Shown: positions 24,542-32,880, counted from the stretch's first letter. The stretch: 64,000 nt of DNA from Streptomyces hoynatensis (GCF_003626535.1 NZ_RBAL01000012.1:1-64000), one strand, 5' to 3'. Translations and numbers: made by a program. The notes: generated by a model from the letters alone, not told the origin.

Positions 24542-24886
24542 ATGCCCCGCGTCGAGTGCCCGTGCTGCCACCGGCAGATCGCGGCGGCGCCGGTGAGCGG
24601 CGCGCCGCGCACGGGGCGCCTGTGGCGGCACGACCAGCCGGGCACCCGCCGGTCCGAGGACGGTTCGCTGCTGTCCTGCCCCGGCTCGCTGCACCTCGTG
24701 GAACTCCCCCTCCCGGCGCGGGAGCCGGGGGCGGCCGCGGCCCAGCTGGAACTCCCGGGCGCCGAGGCGGAGTTCCCCCCGGAGGGCAGCAGAGGGCAGG
24801 AGAGCCAGGAGGGTCCCGGGGCGGCCGGGACGGGTCCCGGCCCGGGGCGGGCGGAGCCGGGGGCGGACGCCGGCCTCCTCTTCTAG
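24542..24886 (+). CDS. Small protein with an N-terminal CxxC zinc-knuckle-like motif
   Basis: A 114-residue protein starting MPRVECPCCHRQIAAAPVSG. The CPCCH cluster and a later single Cys (LLSCPGS) could bind zinc. The second half (Pro/Gly/Glu-rich, from about residue 60) is low-complexity. ATG 24542 is preferred to GTG 24533 because AAGGGTG lies 7 bases upstream. The first 50 residues resemble small Streptomyces proteins of unknown role with a CPxC...RLxRHD pattern. It converges on the LacI gene, with a hairpin between. Confidence 0.6.
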   Translation: MPRVECPCCHRQIAAAPVSGAPRTGRLWRHDQPGTRRSEDGSLLSCPGSLHLVELPLPAREPGAAAAQLELPGAEAEFPPEGSRGQESQEGPGAAGTGPGPGRAEPGADAGLLF

Positions 24887-24911
24887 CGGGCCCGGAAAAT
24901 TTCGGACCCGC
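24886..24911. terminator. Bidirectional hairpin between convergent genes
   Basis: GCGGGCCCG (24886-24894) pairs, with one mismatch, with CGGACCCGC (24903-24911). An AAAATTT core serves as loop and short U-tract. It lies between the stops at 24886 and 24923. Confidence 0.55.
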
Positions 24912-24922
24912 GTGCGATCGGG

Positions 24923-25972
24923 TCAGCGGCGGGGCGGCGCCGCCGTGCTGGCCCGGGTGATCAGGGTGGTGGGCAGTTCCACGCGCTCCTGGGGCAGCGC
25001 CTCGCCGCGGGCGAGGGCGACGATCATCGTGACCGCGGCGGCCCCCATGTCGGAAAGGGGCTGGCGGACGGTGGTCAGGGAGGGAACGGCCCACTCGGCG
25101 GCCGGCAGGTCGTCGAAGCCGACGACGCTCAGGTCGCCGGGCACCCGCAGCCCCGCCTCGTGCGCGGCCCGGTAGACCCCGAGCGCCTGCAGGTCGTTGC
25201 AGGCGAACACCGCGGTGGGCGGCTCGGGCAGGGCCAGCAGCGCGCGGGCGTGCCGCAGCCCGTCCGCGACGTGGAAGTCTCCCTCGCGCACCAGGGCCGG
25301 GTCCACCGGAACGCCGGCCGCGTCCAGGGCGGCCCGGTAACCGTCCAGCCTGGCGCGGCTGGAGAGGACGTCGGCGGGCCCGGTGACGATCGCGATCCTC
25401 CGGTGGCCGAGGGCGAGGAGGTGGCGCACGGCCAGCAGCCCGCCGTTCCAGTTGCCCGCGCCGACCGAGGGGAAGGCGTGGCCGGGCTCGCCCGTCGGGT
25501 CGACGAGCACCGTGGGGATGCCGCGGCCGGCCAGCTGGTGGCTCTGGTCCGCGGTCAGTTCGGAGAAGACGGCGATCACGCCGGTGGGCCTGCGCCGCAT
25601 CACGCCCTCCGCCCAGCCCCGGCCCGGCACGTGCCGCCCCTGGGACTCGGAGAGCACCACGGCCAGGCCGTGCCGGCGGGCCACGGCGCCCACGCCCTTG
25701 ATGATCTCCATGGCGTAGGCGCCTTCGAGTTCGTGGAAGACGAGCTCGACCAGGGCCGCGCGGTTGGCGGCCTTCTTCTGGCGGCGGTAGCCGCGCTCCC
25801 GGATCAGCTCCTCGACCCGGGCCCGCGTCGCGGGCGCCACCTCGGACCTGCCGTTGACCACCTTGGACACCGTGGCCACCGAGGTCCCCGCCAGCTCGGC
25901 GAGCTGCGCCAGGGTCGGCGGCTCCGACCCCTCCGCCACGCCCCCCGCGCCGAAACCGCCGGTCGTCGTCAT
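24923..25972 (-). CDS. LacI family regulator divergent from the xylanase gene (XlnR/BxlR-like)
   Basis: A 349-residue repressor. After a 20-residue leader the HTH reads LAQLAELAGTSVATVSKVVNGRSEVAPATRARVEELIRERGYRRQ, followed by the effector domain (LVELVFHELEGAYAMEIIKGVG... and VVGFDDLPAAEWAVPSLTTVRQPLSDMGAAAV). The helix TSVATVSKVVNGRSEV is the type seen in actinomycete xylan/xylobiose repressors. It diverges from the GH10 gene with 176 bases between, in which a 15-base CGAAA-N-TTTCG palindrome lies. It should repress the xylanase gene, and perhaps itself, until a xylo-oligosaccharide binds. Confidence 0.88.
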   Translation of the reverse strand: MTTTGGFGAGGVAEGSEPPTLAQLAELAGTSVATVSKVVNGRSEVAPATRARVEELIRERGYRRQKKAANRAALVELVFHELEGAYAMEIIKGVGAVARRHGLAVVLSESQGRHVPGRGWAEGVMRRRPTGVIAVFSELTADQSHQLAGRGIPTVLVDPTGEPGHAFPSVGAGNWNGGLLAVRHLLALGHRRIAIVTGPADVLSSRARLDGYRAALDAAGVPVDPALVREGDFHVADGLRHARALLALPEPPTAVFACNDLQALGVYRAAHEAGLRVPGDLSVVGFDDLPAAEWAVPSLTTVRQPLSDMGAAAVTMIVALARGEALPQERVELPTTLITRASTAAPPRR

Positions 25973-26029
25973 GTCCGCAGTGTACGGCCGGGCCCGCCTG
26001 GCCTTTTGCGCGCTTTCGCCCGCGGAGTC

Positions 26030-26099
26030 TTGACGCCTCCCGGCCCTCGCCCTAGATTCCGCCCTCGAAAAGATCGCCATTCCTGACGAAAGTTTCGTC
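26030..26099 (+). promoter_or_regulatory. Xylanase promoter and downstream LacI-type operator
   Basis: TTGACG (26030-26035) and TAGATT (26053-26058) are exactly 17 bases apart. About 20 bases past the expected start lies the perfect palindrome GACGAAAGTTTCGTC (26085-26099). GAAA-N-TTTC palindromes are known in streptomycete xylanase control regions and as sites of BxlR-type LacI repressors, so this is the likely target of the divergent regulator. Confidence 0.75.
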
Positions 26100-26148
26100 G
26101 CTTCGCGCCAGGTTCGTACTCGCCCAGGATTCGGAAGGACCCCCCACC

Positions 26149-27630
26149 GTGTCTCCGAACGACCCCACGCGACCCCAGCGCGGCACGCGCCCCCAGCCGC
26201 CGCGGCGCCGCCCGTTCCGCGCCCGCCGCCCGCTCCGCGCCCGCCGCCTGCCGGGCGCCCTCGCCCTGCTCGCCCTGGTGGCCGGCCTCGGGGCCGCCTC
26301 GGCCGCCGCCCCCGCCACCGCCGCCGACCTGCCCGCCGCGGACGCCGGAACCCAGGCCGCGGCCGAGCCCGCCACGCTCGGCGAACTGGCCGCGGCCCAG
26401 GGCCGTTACTTCGGCTCCGCGACCGACAACCCCGAGCTGTCCGACAGCCAGTACACGGAGATCCTGGGCAGCGAGTTCGGCCAGATCACCGTCGGCAACA
26501 CCATGAAATGGCAGTACACCGAGCCCGCCAGGGGCCAGTTCGACTACGCGGACGCCGACGCCATCGTGGACCTGGCGGCCTCGCACGGCCAGGTGGTCCG
26601 CGGCCACACGCTGGTCTGGCACAACCAGCTGCCAGGCTGGGTCTCCTCGGTGCCCGACGCGGAGCTGGCGGACGTCATGCGCGACCACATCACCGACGAG
26701 GTCGGCCACTTCAGGGGCCAGGTGGTGCAGTGGGACGTGGTGAACGAGGCCTTCGAGGAGGACGGCAGCCGCCGCCAGTCCGTCTTCCAGCAGAAGATCG
26801 GCGACGGCTACATCGCCGAGGCGTTCCGCGCCGCCAGGGCCGCCGACCCGGACGCGAAGCTCTGCTACAACGACTACAACATCGAGGGGATCGGCGCGAA
26901 GAGCGACGCCGTCTACGAGATGGTCCGCTCCTTCCTCGCCGAGGGCGTCCCGATCGACTGCGTCGGCTTCCAGTCGCACCTGATCGTCGGCCAGGTGCCG
27001 GCGAGCTTCCAGGAGAACCTCCAGCGCTTCGCCGACCTCGGGGTCGACGTCGCGCTCACCGAGCTGGACATCCGGATGGAGCTGCCGCGGACCACGGACA
27101 AGGACACCCGGCAGGCCGCCGACTACGCCACGGTCGTCGAAGACTGCCTCGCGGTGTCCCGGTGCCTGGGCATCACCGTGTGGGACTACACGGACAAGTA
27201 CTCCTGGATACCCTCGGTCTTCCCCGGGCAGGGGGCGGCCCTGCCGTACGACGAGAACTTCGGCAAGAAGCCCGCGTACGACGCCGTCTTCGCCGCGCTG
27301 GGCGGGGAGGGCGGGCCGACGGACCCGCCGGCCGGGGCCTGCGCCGCCTCCTACCGGGTCACCGGCCAGTGGCCGGGCGGCTTCCTCGCCGAGGTCACGG
27401 TGCGCAACGAGGGCACGACCTCCGCCGGTGGCTGGCGGGTCACCTGGACCCTGCCGGAGGGACAGGCCGTCACCAGCCTGTGGAACGGCAGGCTGACCAC
27501 GGAGGCCGGGGCCGTCACGGTGACCGACGCGGGCTACAACGGCGCCCTCGCCCCCGGCGCGAGCACCGCCTTCGGCCTCCAGGGCACCGGCCCCGCCACC
27601 GTCCCCACCCTGGCCTGCACCCTCGCCTGA
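26149..27630 (+). CDS. Secreted GH10 endo-beta-1,4-xylanase with C-terminal CBM2
   Basis: A 493-residue exported enzyme. A long, Arg-rich (possibly Tat-type) signal peptide precedes LPGALALLALVAGLGAASA; the mature part begins near ATAADLPAA. The GH10 barrel (to about residue 385) has the acid/base Glu in WDVVNEAF (residue 200) and nucleophile in LTELDIRM (residue 305), plus GHTLVWHNQLPGW and CYNDYNIEG. A short PTDPPAG linker leads to a cellulose-binding CBM2, CAASYRVTGQWPGGFLAEVTVRN...LWNG...CTLA, with the paired terminal cysteines. It cuts xylan chains while docked on cellulose. GTG 26149 follows GGAAGGA. Confidence 0.95.
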   Translation: MSPNDPTRPQRGTRPQPPRRRPFRARRPLRARRLPGALALLALVAGLGAASAAAPATAADLPAADAGTQAAAEPATLGELAAAQGRYFGSATDNPELSDSQYTEILGSEFGQITVGNTMKWQYTEPARGQFDYADADAIVDLAASHGQVVRGHTLVWHNQLPGWVSSVPDAELADVMRDHITDEVGHFRGQVVQWDVVNEAFEEDGSRRQSVFQQKIGDGYIAEAFRAARAADPDAKLCYNDYNIEGIGAKSDAVYEMVRSFLAEGVPIDCVGFQSHLIVGQVPASFQENLQRFADLGVDVALTELDIRMELPRTTDKDTRQAADYATVVEDCLAVSRCLGITVWDYTDKYSWIPSVFPGQGAALPYDENFGKKPAYDAVFAALGGEGGPTDPPAGACAASYRVTGQWPGGFLAEVTVRNEGTTSAGGWRVTWTLPEGQAVTSLWNGRLTTEAGAVTVTDAGYNGALAPGASTAFGLQGTGPATVPTLACTLA

Positions 27631-27684
27631 GCCCCGCACCCCGGGAACACCGCGGGACCACCCCAGGAGCACCGCGGGACCGCT

Positions 27685-27724
27685 GCCCGCCCGGCTGCCC
27701 GGCCGGGCGGGCAGCCGGGCGGGC
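27685..27724 (+). terminator. Hairpin between the xylanase and methyltransferase genes
   Basis: Perfect 16-base arms at 27685-27700 and 27709-27724 around an 8-base loop; no U-tract. It separates the xylanase transcript from the next gene. Confidence 0.65.
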
Positions 27725-27745
27725 GGGCGGCGGTAGGGTGAGGGG

Positions 27746-28471
27746 GTGCGTGCGGGGCCGACCTTCCGGGAGCTGGCCGTTCAGGCCCTCTCCTCCGTCG
27801 AGCGTGGCTACGACCTGCTCGCCCCGAAGTTCGACGCCAGCCCCTACCGGACCCCGGACCGCGTGCTGCGGCCGGTGGCGCGCGCCCTGGCCGGGCTCGG
27901 CCCCTTCGGCACCGGACTCGACCTGTGCTGCGGCACCGGGGCGGGCGTGGCGGTGCTGCGCGAGGCGTGCGCCAGGCAGGTGGTCGGCGTGGACTTCAGC
28001 GCCGGGATGCTGGCACGGGCCGCCGCCGCCCTCGGCGCTCCCCGCACCGGGCCCGAGGTGCGCTGGGTGCGGGCCGACGCGCGGGCCCTGCCCTTCGCCG
28101 CGGCCTTCGACGTGGCGGTCAGCTTCGGCGCGTTCGGCCACTTCCTGCCGCGGGAGCGGCCCGGCCTCTTCGCCGGGGTGTACGCCGCGCTGCGCCCCGG
28201 CGGCCTCTTCGCCTTCCCCGTGGCGGCGCCGCCGCGCGTGGGCTCGGGCCCGTACCTCGCGCTGTGGGGCTTCGACGCGGCGATGCGGGTGCGGAACGCG
28301 CTGTGGCGCCCGCCGTTCGTCATGTACTACCGGACCTTCCCGCTGCCCGCGGTGCGCGCCGACCTGGTCGCGGCCGGCTTCACGGTCACCACCGCGGCGC
28401 TCGGGGAGCTCGGCCGCAGGCCGGACGGCAGCCCCCGCTGCCGCCTGGTGCTGGCCCGCCGCCCCGCCTGA
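27746..28471 (+). CDS. Class I SAM-dependent methyltransferase
   Basis: A 241-residue Rossmann-fold methyltransferase. Motif I, LDLCCGTGAGVAVL, is at about residues 54-67; the acidic residue ending strand 2 is in VVGVDFSAGML; then RADARALPF and the motif around VSFGAFGHFLPRERPGLFAGVYAALRPGGLFAFPV. The last quarter, ALWRPPFVMYYRTFPLPAVRADLVAAGFTV, may hold the substrate. This type modifies small molecules or lipids; the substrate is unknown. GTG 27746 sits just after AGGGTGAGGGG. It starts 22 bases after a strong hairpin, so its promoter must overlap that or read-through occurs. Confidence 0.85.
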   Translation: MRAGPTFRELAVQALSSVERGYDLLAPKFDASPYRTPDRVLRPVARALAGLGPFGTGLDLCCGTGAGVAVLREACARQVVGVDFSAGMLARAAAALGAPRTGPEVRWVRADARALPFAAAFDVAVSFGAFGHFLPRERPGLFAGVYAALRPGGLFAFPVAAPPRVGSGPYLALWGFDAAMRVRNALWRPPFVMYYRTFPLPAVRADLVAAGFTVTTAALGELGRRPDGSPRCRLVLARRPA

Positions 28472-28938
28472 GCCGCCGCGCGTCCGCGGTCACCGGCCGC
28501 CGTCCCGGCCCGGCGGACCTGCGGCCCCCGGGGCGGTTCCCCGGGCGGCAGGCCGGGCCGGCCCGCTCGGAGTCCCCGAAGGGCACGATGGACACCGGGA
28601 TCCTCCGTGCGGAGCCCGGCAGTTGGCCCGGGTACGCGGCGAAGTCGCCGTGGTGCGCGCGTCGTTGGGGCCGCGCGGCACCCTCCCTGCGTGCCCGTGC
28701 CCGTGCCCGTGCCCGGCCCCGCCCGCGGGCCGCCGGGGCGGTGCGGCCGGGGCGCGCCGCGGGACCCGGACGCGGCTCGCCTCCCGCGGAGGGCGGCCGG
28801 TAGGGTGGGAGGCCGGTGGCCAGGTGCCGCCGGGCGGCGGTGGGGCCCGCCGGAGAAGAACCGCGGCAGCGTGCCGCCAACGGTCCCTGCTTGCGATCAC
28901 GCGCCCCCGGGCGCCCGAGCAGCGAGTGGGAGAACACC
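28472..28938. other. Gene-free stretch with weak signs of an old coding fragment
   Basis: No complete gene is visible. A minus-strand frame around 28500-28660 reads HHGDFAAYPGQLPGSARRIP and then VSIVPFGDSERAG, which looks protein-like but has no start or recognisable domain. Four tandem copies of GTGCCC lie at 28692-28715. I did not find the conserved features of a fluoride riboswitch ahead of the crcB genes. Confidence 0.3.
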
Positions 28939-29370
28939 GTGCAGCACACCGCCTGGCGCGACCAGGCCCCCGTCCTCGGCGTCGTGGCGCTCGGTGGAGT
29001 GCTCGGGGCGTGGGGCCGCTACGGGGCCTCCCTGCTGTGGCCGGTGCACGCCGGCGGCTTCCCGTGGACCATCCTCGCGGTCAACGCGGCGGGCTGCGCG
29101 GTCATCGGGGTCTTCCTGGCGCTCCTGGACGAGGCGTGGGCCGCCCACCGGCTGGTGCGGCCGTTCTTCGGCACCGGCGTGCTCGGCGGCTTCACGACCT
29201 TCTCGACCTACGCGGTCGACGTGCAGCGGCTGTTCCACGACGGGCACCCGGGCACCGCCCTCGGCTACCTGGCCGCCACCCCGCTCGCCGCCCTGGCCGC
29301 GGTGTGGTCGGCCGCGACCGCCACCCGGCGCGCCCTGCGCCGGCGAGGCCACCGGGAGGCGCGGCCGTGA
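28939..29370 (+). CDS. crcB: Fluoride exporter subunit CrcB/Fluc, first of a pair
   Basis: A 143-residue protein with four membrane helices. The CrcB hallmarks are present: GGVLGAWGRYGASL in helix 1, ILAVNAAGCAVIGVFLALL in helix 2 and GTGVLGGFTTFSTYAVDVQRL in helix 3, with the Phe-box and TMS3 break that binds sodium. These channels expel fluoride and form antiparallel dual-topology dimers. Two-gene versions use one protein in each orientation. GTG 28939 has GGGAGA 6 bases upstream; its TGA overlaps the GTG of the second subunit. Confidence 0.92.
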   Translation: MQHTAWRDQAPVLGVVALGGVLGAWGRYGASLLWPVHAGGFPWTILAVNAAGCAVIGVFLALLDEAWAAHRLVRPFFGTGVLGGFTTFSTYAVDVQRLFHDGHPGTALGYLAATPLAALAAVWSAATATRRALRRRGHREARP

Positions 29371-29732
29371 ACTGGCAGAACTGGCTGCTCGTCGGGGCGG
29401 GCGCCGCCGTCGGCGCCCCGCTGCGCTACCTCACCGACCGCGCGGTGCGGGCCAGGCACGACACGGTCTTCCCCTGGGGCACCTTCACCGTCAACGTGGC
29501 GGGCAGCCTGCTCCTCGGCCTGCTCACCGGCGTCGCCTGGCAGGCGCAGCTGGTGGCCGGGACCGGGCTGTGCGGCGCGCTCACCACCTACTCGACCTTC
29601 TCCTACGAGACCCTGCGCCTGGCCGAGGAGGACGCCGCGCTGCTCGCCGCCGCGAACGTGGGGCTCAGCCTGGCCGCCGGCCTCGGGGCGGCCTTCCTGG
29701 GCGCGGGTCTCGCCCACGCCTGGTGGGCCTGA
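29367..29732 (+). CDS. crcB: Fluoride exporter subunit CrcB/Fluc, second of a pair
   Basis: A 121-residue, four-helix partner of the preceding protein: VGAGAAVGAPLRYLTDRAVRA, WGTFTVNVAGSLLLGLLTG (the NVAGS pore motif is more canonical here than in subunit 1) and TGLCGALTTYSTFSYETLRLAEED. It overlaps the first gene by GTGA and would insert in the opposite orientation to make a heterodimeric Fluc channel. The stretch 29733-29944 downstream is made of degenerate CCCCGCGGCACC-type direct repeats with no gene. Confidence 0.92.
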   Translation: MNWQNWLLVGAGAAVGAPLRYLTDRAVRARHDTVFPWGTFTVNVAGSLLLGLLTGVAWQAQLVAGTGLCGALTTYSTFSYETLRLAEEDAALLAAANVGLSLAAGLGAAFLGAGLAHAWWA

Positions 29733-29944
29733 CCCCCCACGCCCCCTTGCGCCCCGCGGCACCGGCGTCCGGCGGCGCGTGCCCCCGGCGCCCCGCGGCA
29801 CCCCAGGCCCCGCGGCACCCCGCACCCGGCGGCCCGTGCGCCCCCGGCGGCCCGCGCGAACCCGGCGACCCGCGCACGGCGTCACGCGGCAACGCGCCGT
29901 CCCACGCGGCCCGGTGCCCGGCGCGGCCCCGGCCCTCGCCGGCC

Positions 29945-30898
29945 TCAGGGGCCGAGCAGCGCGGCGGTGTCCTCCCGGTTCAGCAGGTCGGCGCAGAACC
30001 CGAAGTGCCCGTCGCGGCCCTCCGGATCGTAGGCGTTGGCGGTGATCAGGCCGTAGACCGCGCGGTAGAGGACCAGGCGCTCGGGCGGATAGCCGAAACG
30101 GGCGGTGAAGGCCGCGTCGAGCAGCGCCTCGGCCTCCCGCCGGCGCGGCCCGTACATGTCGAACACGCCGGCCGTCACCGCGGCGTCGAACGCCGGGTCG
30201 CCGACGGTGGAAAGGAAGCCGAAGTCCAGCACGCCCGTCACCCGCGGCCGGCCGTCCGCGCCGGCCTCGGCCAGCACGTTGTCCGGCACGAGATCCCCGT
30301 GCAGCAGCCCGAGCGGCACCTCGCCCAGGCCGCCGACCAGCTCCCGCAGCCGCCGCAGCTTCCCCTCGAAGCCGGGCACGGCCGCGCTCAGCCGCGCCCC
30401 GAACCTGGCCGTCCTGCGGTCGATCAGCGCGAGCAGCGCGGCGGGCCAGGAGCCGTGCCCCGCCCAGAAGGGCTCCGGCTCGTCCAGCACGGCAAGGCCG
30501 CGCAGCGCCGGGGAGCCGGCGGCCGAGAGCGCGGCGTGCACGTCGAGCAGGCACCCGGCGGCGCGCGGCACGCTCCATGGCCCGCGCGGGCCGAGGAGGC
30601 CGCCGAGCGGCGCCCCGGTCAGCCGCCGTTCGATGGTGACGAACGGGCCGCCCGCCTCCCCTGGCCGCAGCACCTCGACGATGCGGGGCGTGGCGAGGCC
30701 GGGCACGGCCTCGCCGAGCGCCTCGTAGAACCGGCGGAGCCGTTCGAGCTCCGTGCCCGAGCGCACGCCCCAGACCTTGGCCACCAGGCCGCCGTCGAGC
30801 GCGTACACCGCGCCCTCCATCCCGGCGGCCAGCGGCCGCGCCCCCGGATACCCGCGGGCGGCGACATACGCCGGCCACCCTTCCTCGTGCGTGCGCAC
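29945..30898 (-). CDS. Aminoglycoside-phosphotransferase-like small-molecule kinase
   Basis: A 317-residue kinase-fold protein. Nucleotide-binding strands near the N-terminus (AAGMEGAVYALDGGLVAKVWG, with the ATP-site Lys) lead to the catalytic loop LLHGDLVPDNVLAE (the HGDxxxxN motif, Asp about residue 200) and the metal-binding Asp in VTGVLDFGFLSTVGDPAFD. APH-family proteins phosphorylate antibiotics, choline, homoserine or other alcohols; nothing here points to one substrate, so resistance should not be assumed. It lies upstream of an unrelated flavin reductase on the same strand with 75 bases between their ends. Confidence 0.85.
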   Translation of the reverse strand: MRTHEEGWPAYVAARGYPGARPLAAGMEGAVYALDGGLVAKVWGVRSGTELERLRRFYEALGEAVPGLATPRIVEVLRPGEAGGPFVTIERRLTGAPLGGLLGPRGPWSVPRAAGCLLDVHAALSAAGSPALRGLAVLDEPEPFWAGHGSWPAALLALIDRRTARFGARLSAAVPGFEGKLRRLRELVGGLGEVPLGLLHGDLVPDNVLAEAGADGRPRVTGVLDFGFLSTVGDPAFDAAVTAGVFDMYGPRRREAEALLDAAFTARFGYPPERLVLYRAVYGLITANAYDPEGRDGHFGFCADLLNREDTAALLGP

Positions 30899-30973
30899 CC
30901 GGCCTCCCTTCCTCCGGCCCGCCCGGCAGGCCCCGAGTGTGGCAGAGGCCGGACTGCGCCGGGGAGCCGGGCC

Positions 30974-31570
30974 TCAGGCCGCGGGGCCGGGCCCGGGCTC
31001 CCGGTGGGCGGCGGCCAGCTCGTCCAGCTGGGCCGCGAGCGAGGCGGCGAGGGCGGCCGGCGCGGAGAGGCCGCCGTCCGGGGCGATCAGCGTGCCGACG
31101 TGCGGGATCGCCGTGGCCGCCGCGGTGACGCGCAGGGCCAGCCGCCGCAGCACCGGCCTGATCATCTTCGCCGCGGGCGCGCCCCCGGTGGCGCCCGCGC
31201 TGTAACTCACCAGCGCCACCGGCTTGCCGTGCCACTCCGCGTACAGGAAGTCGAGCGCGTTCTTCAGCACGGCCCCGTAGCCGCCGTTGTACATCGGCAT
31301 GACCAGGACGAACGCCTCGGCCGCGGCGACGGTGGCGCTCCACTCCTTGGTGTGCCGGTGGCGGTAGTCGCCCGTCGAGGGCAGTTCGGGTTCGTCGAGG
31401 AAGGGCAGCCGCACGGCCGCCAGGTCCACGAGCCTGACCTCGAAGGCCCCGTGCTCCGCCGCCCGCGCGGCCACCCACTCGCCCACGGGGCGGCCGTTGC
31501 CGCCGGGACGGTTGCTTGCGACGATCACCTGGAGCCTGATCGCCCGGTTCGCCTGGCCGGTGGTGGTCAT
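30974..31570 (-). CDS. NAD(P)H-dependent FMN reductase
   Basis: A 198-residue flavodoxin-fold protein. The phosphate-binding loop is VIVASNRPGGNGRPVGEWV (about residues 15-33). The FMN-ring loop MPMYNGGYGAVLKNALDFLYAEWHGKPVALVSYSAGATGG carries the PxYN-G...LKNAxDxLxxEWxxKPxxxVSYG signature of the SsuE/YwqN/chromate-reductase group. It would reduce FMN or quinones in the cytoplasm using NAD(P)H. ATG 31570 begins the conserved region; earlier starts only add low-complexity sequence. Neighbours give no pathway. Confidence 0.88.
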   Translation of the reverse strand: MTTTGQANRAIRLQVIVASNRPGGNGRPVGEWVAARAAEHGAFEVRLVDLAAVRLPFLDEPELPSTGDYRHRHTKEWSATVAAAEAFVLVMPMYNGGYGAVLKNALDFLYAEWHGKPVALVSYSAGATGGAPAAKMIRPVLRRLALRVTAAATAIPHVGTLIAPDGGLSAPAALAASLAAQLDELAAAHREPGPGPAA

Positions 31571-31823
31571 GGCAGTGCCCTCTCTCTCGACGGCGCCGCT
31601 CACCCGGCGCCCGGGTGCGCGCGCCGCCCCGCGGCCCGCCGTGCCTGGCCGGCCGGGCGAGGGGGCGCCTCGCCCCCTGAAGAACTGCGCGCCCCTCCTC
31701 CCGGTCACCCGCACCCGCGCCCACGCCCCCGCGCCCCGCGCCCTCCGTGCGCCCGGTCCCGGGCGCCTGCGCCGACCCCGCGCCCCGCCGCCGTCCGGGC
31801 CGGCCGCCCGTGCCCGGGCAAGC

Positions 31824-31858
31824 GCCGGCCCCCGCCCGGGTCCTGGGCGGGGGCCGGC
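31824..31858 (-). terminator. Hairpin after the carbohydrate-binding protein gene
   Basis: Perfect 14-base arms (31824-31837 and 31845-31858) around a 7-base loop, 137 bases past the stop of the minus-strand gene at 31995. The gap 31571-31994 holds no gene. Confidence 0.55.
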
Positions 31859-31994
31859 CGGGGCCGGGGCGGTGGCGGCCGCACAGGGGCGTGTCGGCGC
31901 GGCCACCACGGCCGCCGGCTTGCCCGCGGCCCGCGGGCTCCCACTCGCCGGAAGGAGAAAGCGGGTGGCCTGCGGGGCGGGCGTCCTGGAGGGC

Positions 31995-32609
31995 TCAGCC
32001 TGCGCCGTCCGTCAGGGAGACGTCGTCGAGGCAGAAGGTGTACGGCTCGGCGCTGCCGCCGATCTGGAAGACCACCTGCGCCGCCGGGTCGTCCGTCTCG
32101 GCGGTGAAGGTGCCGGTGAAGGTCTCGGGCGTCGCGGTCAGGTCGTCCTGCGAGGTGTACTGGGCCGCATAGGGCTCGGCCGCCTCCTGCACGTGGGTGG
32201 TGATGGTGACCGGGACCGTGGCGCTCGCGGTGTAGGTGAAGGCGTACGTCTCCCCCGCGGTGAGGGGGATGTCGTCCTGGCCGATGATCGCGTCCCAGAC
32301 GTTCGTCGTGTCGCCGGGGACCTCGGCGCACAGCTGCCCGTCGACCACCGTGCCCGGGCTGTTCTCCGTCCACCACCAGGGCACGCCGTAGTCGTCGTCG
32401 AAGCCGCCGTTCACGATGAGTTCGGCCTGCGCGCCGACGTCGCCGGCCGGGGCCGCGGCGAGGGCGGGCGCCCCGAGGGCGCCGAGCAGCCCGGTCACGG
32501 CGACCGCGCCGAGCAGGCCGCGCCGGGTGCGGCGCGGCAGCCGCCCGAGGGCGGCGCTCCGGGGGGCCGGGGGCGCGTCGCGCCGGTGGGAAGTGCCGTG
32601 TTCGCTCAT
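31995..32609 (-). CDS. Secreted stand-alone carbohydrate-binding protein (CBM4/CBM22-type), CebR-controlled
   Basis: A 204-residue exported protein. A long Tat-like N-region (...LGRLPRRTRRGLLGAVAVTGLLGALGAPALAAA) precedes a single jelly-roll module: ELIVNGGFDDDYGVPWWWTENSPG, VVDGQLCAEVPG, AGETYAFTYTASATVPVTITTHVQ, TFTGTFTAETDDPAAQVVFQIGG, TFCLDDVSLTDG. The two Cys (QLC, FCL) probably pair. Such CBMs usually sit in front of a GH9 cellulase or a xylanase; here the protein ends after the module and no catalytic domain follows. It may be a free cellulose/xylan-binding protein or a truncated enzyme. A perfect CebR box in its promoter points to cellulose as its cue. Confidence 0.82.
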   Translation of the reverse strand: MSEHGTSHRRDAPPAPRSAALGRLPRRTRRGLLGAVAVTGLLGALGAPALAAAPAGDVGAQAELIVNGGFDDDYGVPWWWTENSPGTVVDGQLCAEVPGDTTNVWDAIIGQDDIPLTAGETYAFTYTASATVPVTITTHVQEAAEPYAAQYTSQDDLTATPETFTGTFTAETDDPAAQVVFQIGGSAEPYTFCLDDVSLTDGAG

Positions 32610-32687
32610 GACTCGTCCTTTCCGGCCGCACCGCCTGAGGTGGGGGGAGCGGGGCGACCGCAGCGGAGTGCTTGCCCCCAGTGGGGG

Positions 32688-32729
32688 TGGGAGCGCTCCC
32701 ATATTTGGGCGGGGGCCCGCCGCAGTCAA
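32688..32729 (-). promoter_or_regulatory. Promoter with CebR operator
   Basis: On the minus strand, TTGACT (32729-32724) and AAATAT (32706-32701) are 17 bases apart. The palindrome TGGGAGCGCTCCCA (32688-32701) abuts the -10. This is the established binding site of CebR, the cellobiose-sensing LacI repressor of Streptomyces. Confidence 0.88.
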
Positions 32730-32880
32730 GCCGTCGGGCGCCCCGGCCCGACGCGCACCCGGCCGGAACCGGCCACCCGGTCCCGCCGGGCCGGGGCGGC
32801 GGGCCCCGGCCCGAACGGGGCGTCCCCGGCCGGGAGTCGCCCGGCGGGTCCGGCGTTCCCCGCGGGGCGGACCGGCCAGG

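Noticed and set aside
28472..28938. Fluoride riboswitch ahead of the crcB pair
   Set aside because: I looked for the conserved pseudoknot elements of the crcB motif and could not identify them.
26508..29732. A 1074-codon open frame ending in real CrcB sequence
   Set aside because: Only the last 121 codons (from 29367) are the CrcB protein; the rest is out-of-frame translation of the xylanase, methyltransferase and first CrcB genes.
29945..30898. Aminoglycoside resistance gene
   Set aside because: The kinase motifs are generic for the APH superfamily. Nothing in sequence or context points to an antibiotic substrate.
28607..32107. A 1166-codon open frame on the plus strand
   Set aside because: It runs antisense or out of frame through the crcB, kinase, flavin reductase and CBM genes, whose own frames have clear domains. 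Long empty frames are normal at this GC content.
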